From NCBI GenBank assembly GCA_000525675.1, contig CP002190.1, positions 1,426,001 to 1,490,000 on the forward strand: 64,000 nt of DNA, in the 5' to 3' direction. Within the stretch, counting starts at the first letter, position 1. Every line of letters begins with the position of its first letter. The DNA is from Bdellovibrio bacteriovorus W. Its GTDB lineage: Bacteria > Bdellovibrionota > Bdellovibrionia > Bdellovibrionales > Bdellovibrionaceae. A program made the translations under genes and the position numbers. The notes beneath the pieces are model-generated. The model saw only the letters and a list, made by a program, of their open reading frames with translations, was not told where the DNA came from and did not search any database. This document shows, piece after piece, positions 54,171 through 62,681 of this stretch.

Positions 54171-54869
54171 TTAGTCCTTTCTTACCGTTTTTTGTTCGAT
54201 GCGTTTTTCATAGTTTGTACCTTTGAAAATGCGTTGAACATAAACGCCTGGAGTGTGAATTTGATCTGGATCTAATTCACCCACTTCAACAAGCTCCTCA
54301 ACTTCAACAACAGTGATTTTTCCAGCTGTTGCTGCCATGGGATTAAAGTTGCGTGCGGTTTTACGGAAAACAAGGTTACCAAAAGTATCTGCCTTCCATG
54401 CTTTTACCAGAGCAAAATCTCCAACAATGCCACGCTCTAAAACGTAATCGCGGCCATCGAAGTTTTTAATGTCTTTTCCTTCAGCAACTAAAGTTCCAAC
54501 TCCTGTTGGAGTGTAAAAACCTGCGATACCAGCGCCACCGGCGCGGATACGCTCTGCTAAAGTTCCTTGAGGGCAAAACTCTAATTCAAGTTCGCCACTC
54601 ATATAGAGCTTTTCGAAAAGTGCATTTTCGCCGACATAAGATGAGACCATCTTTTTGATCTGGCGATTTTGTAAAAGTAAGCCTAGGCCAAAATCATCCA
54701 CACCTGCGTTATTAGAAACGCAAGTGAGGTTTTTAACATTCATCTTACTAAGAGCTGAAATACAGTTTTCAGGAATACCACAAAGACCGAAGCCACCCAC
54801 GATAAGGGTCATTCCGTCTGTAATGCCTTCAAGCGCTGATTTTGCATCAGCAAAAATTTTCTTGCTCAT
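54171..54869 (-). CDS. scoA: 3-oxoacid CoA-transferase, subunit A
   Basis: Alpha subunit of the same enzyme, 232 residues. The CoA-binding N-terminal signature [16 protein letters not shown] is present, followed by [21 protein letters not shown] and [20 protein letters not shown]. The C terminus ([11 protein letters not shown]) is typical. It lies 15 bp after the thiolase gene and 3 bp before scoB, a normal operon order. Confidence 0.95.
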   Translation of the reverse strand: MSKKIFADAKSALEGITDGMTLIVGGFGLCGIPENCISALSKMNVKNLTCVSNNAGVDDFGLGLLLQNRQIKKMVSSYVGENALFEKLYMSGELELEFCPQGTLAERIRAGGAGIAGFYTPTGVGTLVAEGKDIKNFDGRDYVLERGIVGDFALVKAWKADTFGNLVFRKTARNFNPMAATAGKITVVEVEELVEVGELDPDQIHTPGVYVQRIFKGTNYEKRIEQKTVRKD

Positions 54870-54884
54870 GAATCGCTCCGAAAA

Positions 54885-56063
54885 TTAACGAACAGCTTCA
54901 ATGATCAAGGCAACAGCTTCACCACCACCGATACAAAGAGTCGCAAGACCATAGCGTTTATTGTGAGTGTGAAGAGCATGCACAAGAGTTGTTAAAATAC
55001 GAGCACCAGAAGCTCCGATCGGGTGACCGATTGCCACTGCGCCGCCATGGATGTTTACTTTTTCAGCTGGGATCTCAAGTTCTTTCATTGCAACTTGAGT
55101 AACAACTGCGAAAGCTTCGTTGATTTCCCAAAGATCTACATCACCAACATTTAGATTTGCTTTTGCTAGAGCTTTTTTAATCGCGCCAACTGGAGCTGTT
55201 GTGAAGTATTTTGGTTCATGCGCAAAAGTGCCATGAGCTACGATGCGTGCTAATGGTTTAATGCCACGTTTGTTAGCTTCTGTTTCAGACATCAAAACGT
55301 GAGCAGCAGCTCCGTCGTTAATTTTAGAAGCATTAGCTGCTGTGATTGTTCCTGCTTTATCGAAAGCTGGGCGCAATCCAGGGATCTTATCGAAGTTTGT
55401 GTTAAACGGCTCTTCGTCTTTGTCGATAGTAACAGCACCTTTACGGCCTTCTACGACAACAGGGGCGATTTCATTCTTGAAAACACCTTTTTCCCAAGCA
55501 GTTTGGGCTTTTTTGTAAGAGTCGATTGCAAAAGCATCTTGTTCTTCACGAGTGAAGTTGTGCTCTTTTACGCAGATCTCTGCTGCATTTCCCATGTGGA
55601 AATTGTTATACGGGTCCCAAAGACCATCTTTAATCATAGAGTCGGTCATTTGAGTTGGCCCCATGCGGTAGCCTGAACGAGAGTTTTCTAAAAGATGCGG
55701 AGCCAAAGTCATGTTCTCTTGACCACCAGCTACTGCGATTTTTGTATTACCCAAAGCAATAGAGTCCGCAGCTAGCATCACGGCTTTAAGGCCAGATCCG
55801 CAAACTTTGTTGATTGTTAGGCATGGTACATTGTTATCAAGACCCGCAAAAAGAGCCGCCTGACGCGCAGGAGCTTGTCCCACACCCGCTGTTAATACTT
55901 CGCCCATAATGCATTCTTCGATTTCATTTGGCTTTACATTGGCTTTAGCTAAAGCTTCTTTAATAGCAACAGCGCCAAGCTTTGGAGCTGGAACAGAAGA
56001 AAAACCACCTTGAAAAGTTGCGACAGGAGTTCTGACGCTGCTTACGATTACGACATTTTCCAT
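54885..56063 (-). CDS. atoB: Acetyl-CoA C-acetyltransferase (thiolase)
   Basis: A 392-residue biosynthetic-type thiolase joining or splitting acetoacetyl-CoA. Nucleophile Cys88 is in TINKVCGSGLKA; the His and second Cys are in HGGAVAIGHPIGASGARI and TLCIGGGEA; NEAFAVV is also intact. GAGGTGA precedes the ATG. It is the first gene of the ketone-body operon with scoA and scoB. The substrate chain length cannot be proven but context favours acetoacetyl-CoA. Confidence 0.95.
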   Translation of the reverse strand: MENVVIVSSVRTPVATFQGGFSSVPAPKLGAVAIKEALAKANVKPNEIEECIMGEVLTAGVGQAPARQAALFAGLDNNVPCLTINKVCGSGLKAVMLAADSIALGNTKIAVAGGQENMTLAPHLLENSRSGYRMGPTQMTDSMIKDGLWDPYNNFHMGNAAEICVKEHNFTREEQDAFAIDSYKKAQTAWEKGVFKNEIAPVVVEGRKGAVTIDKDEEPFNTNFDKIPGLRPAFDKAGTITAANASKINDGAAAHVLMSETEANKRGIKPLARIVAHGTFAHEPKYFTTAPVGAIKKALAKANLNVGDVDLWEINEAFAVVTQVAMKELEIPAEKVNIHGGAVAIGHPIGASGARILTTLVHALHTHNKRYGLATLCIGGGEAVALIIEAVR

Positions 56064-56079
56064 AAATCACCTCAATATG

Positions 56080-56108
56080 TTGTCAATGCTCGGATACTTT
56101 TTTATATT
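56080..56108 (+). promoter_or_regulatory. Sigma-70-type promoter
   Basis: TTGTCA (56080-56085), 17 bp, TATATT (56103-56108), about 36 bp before the ATG at 56144. Confidence 0.7.
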
Positions 56109-56143
56109 TTAGATGCATAGTCAATTTACTAGGGAGTCAACGC

Positions 56144-57118
56144 ATGTCAGCTATATATTTCATTCTATCAGGACTACTCAGTTTCCAAGCTCATTCTGCA
56201 ACGATGGAAGTGGCGGCCAGTCCAGAAGATCGAATTTTCGTGCGCGGACTCGATGCACAGGTTCATTTTATAGCGCAAAGCACCCCACAATGGAAAGTTT
56301 CAGGCATTGAAGAGTCTGCTGAGGGGCAGTTTGTAATGACGAAAAAACAAGGGGTGCTTGAGATCCGCATGGTTGAACCCGGTGGTAAAAAGAACTGGCT
56401 GGCTTCTTTAACTCGTGGTGGCGCTCCGAAGAAAATTGAAATTGTGGGGCCCGCAGTACCCGTGGAAGTTCAACTCCGTGGAGGCAGCGTGATTATGCAA
56501 AAATGGGGAAAAGCAGCCAAAGTCAGTATGACAAGTGGGCGCTTTTCTGCAATCGGCGGTGCTGGTGAGTACAATATCCATGTTCAAAAGGGAGATATCT
56601 CTATTCAAGACCATCAAGGTCGTGTTGTGACGGATATGTACGCAGGATCAACCACGCTTTTGAATATCCAAGGAGACGCTCAGGCCACTGTCTTTACTGG
56701 GAATCTTAATATTGAAAAGATGCGAGGCAATCTCAACCTCTTCACTCAACAAGCGAACTCAAAAATCAATGCGAGCACAGGTTCTTTGCAATTTGATAAT
56801 GGCAAAGGCGCTCTGGCCGTGACCTCTTTTGAAGGACGCCTGGAAGGCCAAAATCTGGACGGCAGCATCAATGTTCACATGGCTTTGGATTCAGAACTTG
56901 ATGTTCGCTCAAAAGCCGGCCGAGTAGCTGTTCAAACACCAGCAAACTCAGGAATGAGTTTAAATCTATTAACCAATGAGGGTGAAATTGTTGTACCAGC
57001 ACCTTTACGCGTGACTCGTTTGAGCGCTGAGCGCAGCGTTCGTGGTAAGATGCGGGGCGATGCGCAAAGAGGAAGTGTTTTTGTGCGCAGTCAAGAAGGA
57101 ACAATTTCCGTGAAATGA
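56144..57118 (+). CDS. Exported DUF4097-like beta-helix protein
   Basis: A 324-residue protein with a short signal peptide (IYFILSGLLSFQAHSA) and then a repetitive beta-rich body, with repeating short strands such as GDISIQDHQGRVVTDMYAG, GNLNIEKMRGNLNLFTQQAN and SLQFDNGKGALAVTSFEG. This resembles DUF4097/DUF2807 putative adhesins with a right-handed beta-helix. No catalytic motif. GGGAG precedes the ATG, and a good promoter stands upstream. It is divergent from the thiolase gene. Probably periplasmic or surface-exposed; the function is unknown. Confidence 0.8.
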   Translation: MSAIYFILSGLLSFQAHSATMEVAASPEDRIFVRGLDAQVHFIAQSTPQWKVSGIEESAEGQFVMTKKQGVLEIRMVEPGGKKNWLASLTRGGAPKKIEIVGPAVPVEVQLRGGSVIMQKWGKAAKVSMTSGRFSAIGGAGEYNIHVQKGDISIQDHQGRVVTDMYAGSTTLLNIQGDAQATVFTGNLNIEKMRGNLNLFTQQANSKINASTGSLQFDNGKGALAVTSFEGRLEGQNLDGSINVHMALDSELDVRSKAGRVAVQTPANSGMSLNLLTNEGEIVVPAPLRVTRLSAERSVRGKMRGDAQRGSVFVRSQEGTISVK

Positions 57119-57182
57119 GTTGACGGGTTTCAGTAAATGATCCATTCAATTAAGGACTCTTTTCATCTAGGTATATAAAAAT

Positions 57183-58127
57183 ATGGCTAAAATCGTAAAA
57201 AAGAAGGCCCCTGCGAAAGCGGCGAAGGCGACTAAATCAACTTCGAAGGCGACCACTAAAAAAGCGGCACCTGTAAAAGCAGCTAAAGCGACAGCTAAAA
57301 AGGCTGAGAAAACTGTTGTGAAGAAAAAAGCAGCAGCAGCTAAGCCCGTTGTTAAAAAAGCAGCTCCTATTAAGAAAAAAGTAGAAGCTAAAGCTCCTGT
57401 TAAAGCAAAAGCAGTTAAGCCGCCGGTTAAAGAAGTGAAAGCGACTAAGAAGGCAGCAGCTCCTCAAGAGGAAGTTGTTAAAAAGCCTAAGAAAGTAGCT
57501 GAACCTCAGCCTGTAGTTGAAGAAAAGCCTAAAAAAGAGGCAAAAGCTGCGGCTGCCCCTAAAAAGGCCACTAAAGCTAAAAAAGAAAAAGAGAAAGAAA
57601 AAGACGACTCTATCGATGAAGATTTTATCTCGGAAGATGGACTTGGCGATGAAATCGGCGAGTACGAAGAAGAGTTAAAAGCCGTCGAAGAAGCTGATGA
57701 AGAAGTTGAAGTTGAGGAAGAATGGACTGGGGAAGAAAAATCTCCAGAAGATGAAGAGATCTACCTCACAGATGCTGAAGGTCGTCGCTATTGCCGCGCA
57801 AGAGATTGCGATCAGGCAGCTATTGTTGATGTTTATTGCCGTTACCACTACCTCCTTTATTGGAAGAAGATCCAAATTCGTAAGAAAATCTTGGATGATG
57901 GTAAGCTTGAAAGATACGTGGAAGAACTCACATCTCGTTATCCGGATAAGTTCTTAGAAATGATTCGCCGTGATCTACGCACTGAAAAAGACTTCTTAGC
58001 AGCGATTCAAGAGCTAGAGCTTGATGAAACAGCTCAAGAGAACGATTTTGAAGAGGATAGCCGCGACTTTATTGAAGAGGTTCGTGGGATGGAGAGTTCT
58101 TCGTCCGTAGACGACGACGACTACTAG
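57183..58127 (+). CDS. Three-part histone-H1-like / acidic / Cys-His protein
   Basis: A 314-residue protein with unusual layout: residues 1-140 are a Lys/Ala/Pro-rich tail of KKA/PVKA units like eukaryotic histone H1 or bacterial AlgP/HctB tails; residues 141-195 are strongly acidic; residues 200-225 contain a Cys-His cluster (C204, C209, C219, H222 in YCRARDC, VYCRYHY) fit for one zinc; then a helical domain (LERYVEELTSRYPDKFLEMI) and a second acidic end. The basic tail suggests nucleic-acid binding and the acidic part an internal mask or partner site (inference). A palindromic repeat begins 3 bp after the stop. Confidence 0.82.
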   Translation: MAKIVKKKAPAKAAKATKSTSKATTKKAAPVKAAKATAKKAEKTVVKKKAAAAKPVVKKAAPIKKKVEAKAPVKAKAVKPPVKEVKATKKAAAPQEEVVKKPKKVAEPQPVVEEKPKKEAKAAAAPKKATKAKKEKEKEKDDSIDEDFISEDGLGDEIGEYEEELKAVEEADEEVEVEEEWTGEEKSPEDEEIYLTDAEGRRYCRARDCDQAAIVDVYCRYHYLLYWKKIQIRKKILDDGKLERYVEELTSRYPDKFLEMIRRDLRTEKDFLAAIQELELDETAQENDFEEDSRDFIEEVRGMESSSSVDDDDY

Positions 58128-58130
58128 GTC

Positions 58131-58252
58131 GGTTGGTGAAAAGCGGGCGTCTGACTTCGTTGTCAGGCTCCGTCCTCTCTTCGGCGTACTTATAGTACGC
58201 CTGCGTTGCGGGCGAAACATTCCGCCTCACATACACCCACTTTTGACCAACC
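58131..58252. repeat. Multi-hairpin intergenic repeat
   Basis: Ends GGTTGGTGAAAAGCGGGCG (58131-58149) and the reverse complement of CACCCACTTTTGACCAACC (58234-58252) match except for three positions. Inside are CTGAC...GTCAG and a perfect GGCGTACT / AGTACGCC hairpin. GC-rich relative to its flanks. It fits a REP- or MITE-like element and stands directly after a stop codon. Confidence 0.7.
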
Positions 58253-58334
58253 TCGGTTCTCGGTTTGATTTGGAATCTATTGAGAATATTTGGTTTGTGC
58301 GGTGGTTTTTTGGGGAAATTTTGAAAATATTTTG

Positions 58335-58366
58335 GCCTGCGACGCGTAGTTGCAGGCTTTTTTTAT
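58335..58366 (+). terminator. Intrinsic terminator
   Basis: GCCTGCGAC / GTTGCAGGC stem (one G-T pair), 5-nt loop, seven T. It ends the transcript through the histone-like gene and the repeat. The rest of 58253-58476 holds no gene. Confidence 0.88.
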
Positions 58367-58476
58367 TGCAAGGTTTTAAGGGACAAAATAGAAACGATTT
58401 CGTTCTCAAAGTATAAGTCAGAAATTGGTCTGATGTTTCTACCTGCCACCGGAATGGCAGACTATTTGGAGGCCCT

Positions 58477-58953
58477 ATGCTAAAGAGCATCGCTCTTTGC
58501 GCCTTGATGATGTGTGCGTTAACCGCTAACGCCGATGTTCGTTTTCCTTCGGGACCTGATGCTTCACTAACTCCTGGAGTTTTGTGCAAGTCTTCTCGAA
58601 ACATAAGATATCCCGAGAAAATCAATTACTGTGATCGCAATGTTTCTTCGAACACTAAAAGAGAAGTGTTCATGCTTTATGATCAAATTGGTTTCCGTAC
58701 GCGTACGATGAAGCGCCAAGACTTTAAAATTGATCACTACATCCCGCTTTGTGCCGGTGGAAGTAACGACATTAAAAACCTTTGGCCACAACACATCACA
58801 GTCTACAGAATCACTGATGGTCTAGAGCAGGCTGTATGTGAGAAGATGGCAGCCGGACGATTGTCTCAGAAGCGCGGAATCGCGTTTATTGTAGAAGCTA
58901 AGAATAATCTTGAAAGAGCTTCTTACATCCTGAACGTTGTTCGCGGTCTTTAA
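58477..58953 (+). CDS. Exported HNH-like nuclease
   Basis: A 158-residue protein with a signal peptide (MLKSIALCALMMCALTANA) and an HNH-type core: Asp86-His87 in KIDHYIPLCAGGSND followed by Asn101 in KNLWPQ, the pattern D-H-x-P-L-x-x-GG-x-N of secreted HNH endonucleases. The mature part has four Cys. GGAGG lies a few bases before the ATG. The leader can form hairpins (CTGCCA...TGGCAG near 58442). With the exported SNase at 18124 it makes two secreted nucleases in one window. Confidence 0.85.
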   Translation: MLKSIALCALMMCALTANADVRFPSGPDASLTPGVLCKSSRNIRYPEKINYCDRNVSSNTKREVFMLYDQIGFRTRTMKRQDFKIDHYIPLCAGGSNDIKNLWPQHITVYRITDGLEQAVCEKMAAGRLSQKRGIAFIVEAKNNLERASYILNVVRGL

Positions 58954-58985
58954 TAAAGAAATTTTCATTTATTTAGTTTTTGCAG

Positions 58986-59011
58986 TGTGAGGGATTGAGA
59001 ACTCCCTCACA
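58986..59011. other. Perfect 9-bp inverted repeat
   Basis: TGTGAGGGA (58986-58994) and TCCCTCACA (59003-59011), loop of 8 nt, little T after it. It may end the nuclease mRNA or act as an operator just before the usp promoter. Confidence 0.5.
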
Positions 59012-59016
59012 TATTC

Positions 59017-59047
59017 TTGACTTGCGAAAGCTCCCCCTTGGTATGAT
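59017..59047 (+). promoter_or_regulatory. Promoter-like sequence before the usp gene
   Basis: TTGACT (59017-59022) and TATGAT (59042-59047); the 19-bp spacer is long. Confidence 0.45.
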
Positions 59048-59097
59048 GATAGCCGAGCGAGATTCCCAAAGGGGATTGCTGAATAAGGGGTTATATT

Positions 59098-60018
59098 ATG
59101 AGTCGCAAAAATGCCGTTCTACTAGCCGATGATCTTTCAAATAAAAATTCAGATACTCAGAAGAGATCGCAAATCTTGCAAAAGTTTGCAACGGACCTTG
59201 CGGGTCTTTTTGGATGCAAGACAGATCTAGCTTATATTTACAACACTCCACAGTGGGTGAGTCGTAACTTAACTCTTGAAGATGCCAAACGCATTGAAAC
59301 TCTAGAGTTTGAAAAACAATCTAAAGAAATGAAAAATATTTCTGCGTTTGATCGCCTGATTGTAAAACTAGGCTGGCCTATAGATTTACTTTTAAGACTT
59401 TCAAAAGATCAGCGCTATTCAGCAATGGTTCTAGGAACTAAAGCAGCTCACGGTATGGATCGTTTCTTTCTTGGAAGTGTTGCTGAAGAAGTTGCACGCT
59501 CTGTAAAAATTCCTTTATATATTCTTGGTCCAGCCGTGACTTCGACAAACTACCAATTAGATTCTAAAAATCTCCAGCTCGTTGTAGCGACAGATCTCAC
59601 GAAGCACTCGCGTGCAGCTGAAGCCTATGCTGTGGGGCTTGCGAAGAAGTTAGGTGCAAAGGTTCACTTTTATTACTCTCTCAAAGAGGTTGCAGAGAGT
59701 GCGCAAAAGTTTGCCTACCTAGGTGGCGATGCACTCCCTGTTTTTGATAATGTTTTAGAAGACCTTAAAAAAGACGCAATGGCATCCATGCAGAAAAAAT
59801 TAGATCGCTTGAAAGCCCAAGGTGTGAATTGCGACGCCCATATCGATTCTAGTGATGTGGAGTTAATCGATGGAGTTCTTAAACTTGCAAGCACTCCAAA
59901 CAGTCTTATTGTAATGGGTCATCAGGGACGCGGATTTATTGCGCAAGCTTTTTTAGGAAGCAACATGCGCAAAATTATCAGCCAAGCAAAAGTGCCTGTG
60001 GCTGTTGTGCGATCTTAA
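59098..60018 (+). CDS. Tandem universal stress protein (two UspA domains)
   Basis: A 306-residue cytoplasmic protein with two Usp domains, about residues 4-148 and 155-306. Both have the ATP-binding end pattern: LGTKAAHGMDRFFLGSVAEE in the first (partly degenerate) and MGHQGRGFIAQAFLGSNMRK in the second (G-x2-G-x9-GS). Usp proteins respond to starvation and stress by unknown means. Its TAA shares bases with the TAA of the convergent downstream gene, an unusual one-strand-to-other overlap. Confidence 0.9.
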   Translation: MSRKNAVLLADDLSNKNSDTQKRSQILQKFATDLAGLFGCKTDLAYIYNTPQWVSRNLTLEDAKRIETLEFEKQSKEMKNISAFDRLIVKLGWPIDLLLRLSKDQRYSAMVLGTKAAHGMDRFFLGSVAEEVARSVKIPLYILGPAVTSTNYQLDSKNLQLVVATDLTKHSRAAEAYAVGLAKKLGAKVHFYYSLKEVAESAQKFAYLGGDALPVFDNVLEDLKKDAMASMQKKLDRLKAQGVNCDAHIDSSDVELIDGVLKLASTPNSLIVMGHQGRGFIAQAFLGSNMRKIISQAKVPVAVVRS

Positions 60019-60608
60019 TGTAATTTGTTTTTATTGCGAGGTGAGGATGTCGTGTCCTCATCTTCTTTTTCCTCTTGGTAGTTTTCGTCATCTCGAGGCG
60101 GAGAAAGTTCCTCATCAAGCTCGGCGCGCGTCAGAGCATCTTCATCATCCATATCTTCTTCGTTGAAAAGATCTTCGTCTGTAAGGCCTAAGAGGCGATT
60201 GGCTTCTTCTTCAAGAGATGAGTTTTCTGTTGAAAACTGAAGAAATACTTTATTGCCCTGAAAATTAAATTCTTTCCAAGCATAGGGGAAGTCGACTTCG
60301 CCTTTGCTTTCTAGGTATTCCATCATCATACTAGCTGCCGCGTCCACGCAGTTGTGAATGCGCTGAAGGGCATCCTGCTCTGTCTGAGAATAGTTCATGG
60401 AAGTTTCGAAATTTGCCTGCGCAAGACGCCCTTTTTCAAGATATCCAACGCGCAGCATAATTTCTTCGCTATAAATGCGTCCGTCGATAATAAGAGTCGC
60501 ATCTTTTAAAAACTCAGCAAAGTTCTCGTTAAACACCGCTAGGATCTGATCCGAGTATTCTTTGGGAAATTTAGTCCAAGATTTTGAGCTTTTTAAGCGT
60601 GGATTCAT
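60015..60608 (-). CDS. Hypothetical protein with acidic C-terminal tail
   Basis: A 197-residue protein of unknown family. ATG at 60608 (MNPRLKSSKSWTKFPKEY) is chosen because GGAG lies about 10 nt upstream; an ATG at 60635 is also in frame. The first 140 residues form a mixed domain (ILAVFNENFAEFLKDATLII, NFQGNKVFLQFSTENS) and the rest is a Glu/Asp-rich tail with no fixed structure. The stop overlaps that of the usp gene, so no terminator fits between. miaB starts divergently 83 bp away. Confidence 0.75.
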   Translation of the reverse strand: MNPRLKSSKSWTKFPKEYSDQILAVFNENFAEFLKDATLIIDGRIYSEEIMLRVGYLEKGRLAQANFETSMNYSQTEQDALQRIHNCVDAAASMMMEYLESKGEVDFPYAWKEFNFQGNKVFLQFSTENSSLEEEANRLLGLTDEDLFNEEDMDDEDALTRAELDEELSPPRDDENYQEEKEDEDTTSSPRNKNKLH

Positions 60609-60691
60609 AGGGAAAGTCTCCATCAACTTTGACATTATTCTAAGGCTCCTCTATAACTCACTTTCTTTAATGACACAAGAGGTAACAAACG

Positions 60692-62053
60692 GTGGAAAAT
60701 ACAACGCAAAACCCTGAAACGACTCACCAAAATAACGATCTTGGACAAGGTCGTGGAGTTTATATTTCTACTTACGGTTGTCAGATGAACGTGAACGATA
60801 CAGAGCGCATGTATTCTCTTTTAGAGATGCAAAACTTTACGCCTGTTGAAAAACCTGAAGAAGCGTCTCTGATCATCATCAACTCCTGCAGTGTGCGCGA
60901 AAAGCCTGTTCATAAAGTTTATTCTGAAGTGGGCACTTTCCGTAAAATGAAAGAACGCAATCCAGATCTTAAAATCGGCGTCGGCGGATGCGTAGGTCAG
61001 CAAGAAAAAGACAATCTGATGAAAAATCAGCCGATGATCGACTTTGTTTTCGGAACAGATCAGATCGACAATCTTCCTAATATCGTAGCTCAATCCTATG
61101 CGGGTGATAAACGCCTAGTGAGTGCGAAGTTTGAACACCGTGCCCCTTACCACATTGAGACTATGGTTCGTAACCCAGGTGTCGCTACGTTCGTGAACAT
61201 CACAAAGGGTTGTGATAATTTCTGTACTTTCTGTGTGGTTCCTTACACTCGCGGCAGAGAGAAATCTCGTCCTCTTCAACACATCCTTACGGACATTCAA
61301 CATCTTGTTAAACGTGGCGTGAAGGAAGTGACTCTTCTTGGACAAAACGTAAATTCGTATAAGGGTGAGGAGGATATCGACTTCGCAGATCTATTAGCAA
61401 AGGTCGCAACGGAAACAGATATCGAGAGAATTCGCTATACGACTTCTCACCCTAAAGATTTCAATCAGAAGTTAGCTGATACGATGGCAGCTCACCAGGA
61501 TAAAATCATGGAGTATATCCATTTGCCATTCCAGTCTGGAAACTCACGTATTTTAGATCGCATGAATCGTAACTACACTCGTGAGCACTACTTAGAAAAA
61601 ATTGCGATGCTTAAAAAGACAATTCCAAATGTGGTCTTCTCTACAGATATCATTGTTGGCTTCCCGGGCGAAACTGAGGAAGAGTTTCGAGATACAATGA
61701 GTCTTGTGGAAGAAGTTGGATTTGAAACAATCTTTGCATTTAAATATTCTCCACGTCCATTTACAAAAGCTGCGAAGTTTGAAGAGCAAGTGGATGAGGA
61801 TGTGAAGTCTGAGCGCCTTAATCGCCTTTTTGATGCTCATGATAAAATGGCCTTTGAATTGGTAAAGCGTTATGAAGGTCAGACGATGAAGGTTCTAGTT
61901 GAACAAGTGGATCGCGAACATGGAAAAATCCAAGGACGCAGCACAGGTAACAAGCTAGTTCACTTTATGGGTGGTCCAGATCTTATTGGTAAAACAGTGG
62001 ATGTGAAAATCACTAAAGCCTTCCCGGCAGTTTTTAGAGGAGAAATGCTTTAA
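60692..62053 (+). CDS. miaB: tRNA-2-methylthio-N6-dimethylallyladenosine synthase
   Basis: MiaB adds a methylthio group to i6A37 of UNN-reading tRNAs. The 453-residue protein has the N-terminal cluster Cys of ISTYGCQMNVNDTERMYSLL, INSCSVRE and GGCVGQQ, radical SAM GCDNFCTFCVVPYTRGRE, DIIVGFPGETEEEF and a C-terminal TRAM domain (MKVLVEQVDREHGKIQGRS). GTG start. It is the i6A counterpart to MtaB at 23781. The next gene begins 3 bp after its stop. Confidence 0.96.
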   Translation: MENTTQNPETTHQNNDLGQGRGVYISTYGCQMNVNDTERMYSLLEMQNFTPVEKPEEASLIIINSCSVREKPVHKVYSEVGTFRKMKERNPDLKIGVGGCVGQQEKDNLMKNQPMIDFVFGTDQIDNLPNIVAQSYAGDKRLVSAKFEHRAPYHIETMVRNPGVATFVNITKGCDNFCTFCVVPYTRGREKSRPLQHILTDIQHLVKRGVKEVTLLGQNVNSYKGEEDIDFADLLAKVATETDIERIRYTTSHPKDFNQKLADTMAAHQDKIMEYIHLPFQSGNSRILDRMNRNYTREHYLEKIAMLKKTIPNVVFSTDIIVGFPGETEEEFRDTMSLVEEVGFETIFAFKYSPRPFTKAAKFEEQVDEDVKSERLNRLFDAHDKMAFELVKRYEGQTMKVLVEQVDREHGKIQGRSTGNKLVHFMGGPDLIGKTVDVKITKAFPAVFRGEML

Positions 62054-62056
62054 TCC

Positions 62057-62617
62057 ATGAATGACGTATTGGATTTTTCAAAATTAGGATCACAGATCAT
62101 TTTTTCTCAACCATCGGGAGAGGAAGAAGTTTTTCATCAAAAAGATTTGGTGAAGTTGATTCCCTATGGCCTTTCTGTCAGCAATGATGTGACTCGGCCG
62201 TTTTTGCTTTTAAAGGATGAGGCTCATCAATACACTCTGCCTGTGGCAGTAAGTCCTATTGATGCAGGCGTGGTGCTTTCACAGACTAATGGTCAGACAC
62301 TACAGTCTTCGCCTCATAAGTTTACAGCAATGCTATTAGAGTCAATGGGTATTGAGATCAAGCAAGCGGTCTTTGTTGAGATTCGTGGAGCTCATCAGTA
62401 CTTGCGTCTTTATATGACTGGTAATCCTCAGGCGAGTTCGTTTAAGATTCGCGCCGATGAAGCAATGTCTCTTTGTATGTATCTGCAAGTTCCGATGTTT
62501 GCGACGAAGGGTTATATTGGGCGATCACGTGTAATGAATGCGCAAGTTGAACAAAGTGCGATGCCGGCTTTTGATCAGTTCTTTGGAGCCGATCGAGGTT
62601 CGGGTCTTTTAAATTAA
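62057..62617 (+). CDS. Bifunctional nuclease-family (DUF151) protein
   Basis: A 186-residue protein of the BFN/DUF151 family. Its core matches the pattern PFLLLKDEAHQYTLPVAVSP, then DAGVVL and PHKFTAMLLESMGIEIKQAV, and FKIRADEAMSLCMYLQVPMF. Some members cleave RNA and DNA; others have only been described structurally. It follows miaB by 3 bp, an arrangement also known elsewhere, so it may act with tRNA modification (inference). A terminator follows. Confidence 0.88.
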   Translation: MNDVLDFSKLGSQIIFSQPSGEEEVFHQKDLVKLIPYGLSVSNDVTRPFLLLKDEAHQYTLPVAVSPIDAGVVLSQTNGQTLQSSPHKFTAMLLESMGIEIKQAVFVEIRGAHQYLRLYMTGNPQASSFKIRADEAMSLCMYLQVPMFATKGYIGRSRVMNAQVEQSAMPAFDQFFGADRGSGLLN

Positions 62618-62644
62618 GTTAAAGCTGATTTTAGAAGTTTAAAG

Positions 62645-62680
62645 GAAAAAGCCCTTTTCATGATGGAAAGGGCTTTTTTT
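62645..62680. terminator. Bidirectional intrinsic terminator
   Basis: AAAAAGCCCTTT / AAAGGGCTTTTT stem with A and T runs, between convergent genes. Confidence 0.9.
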
Positions 62681-62681
62681 A

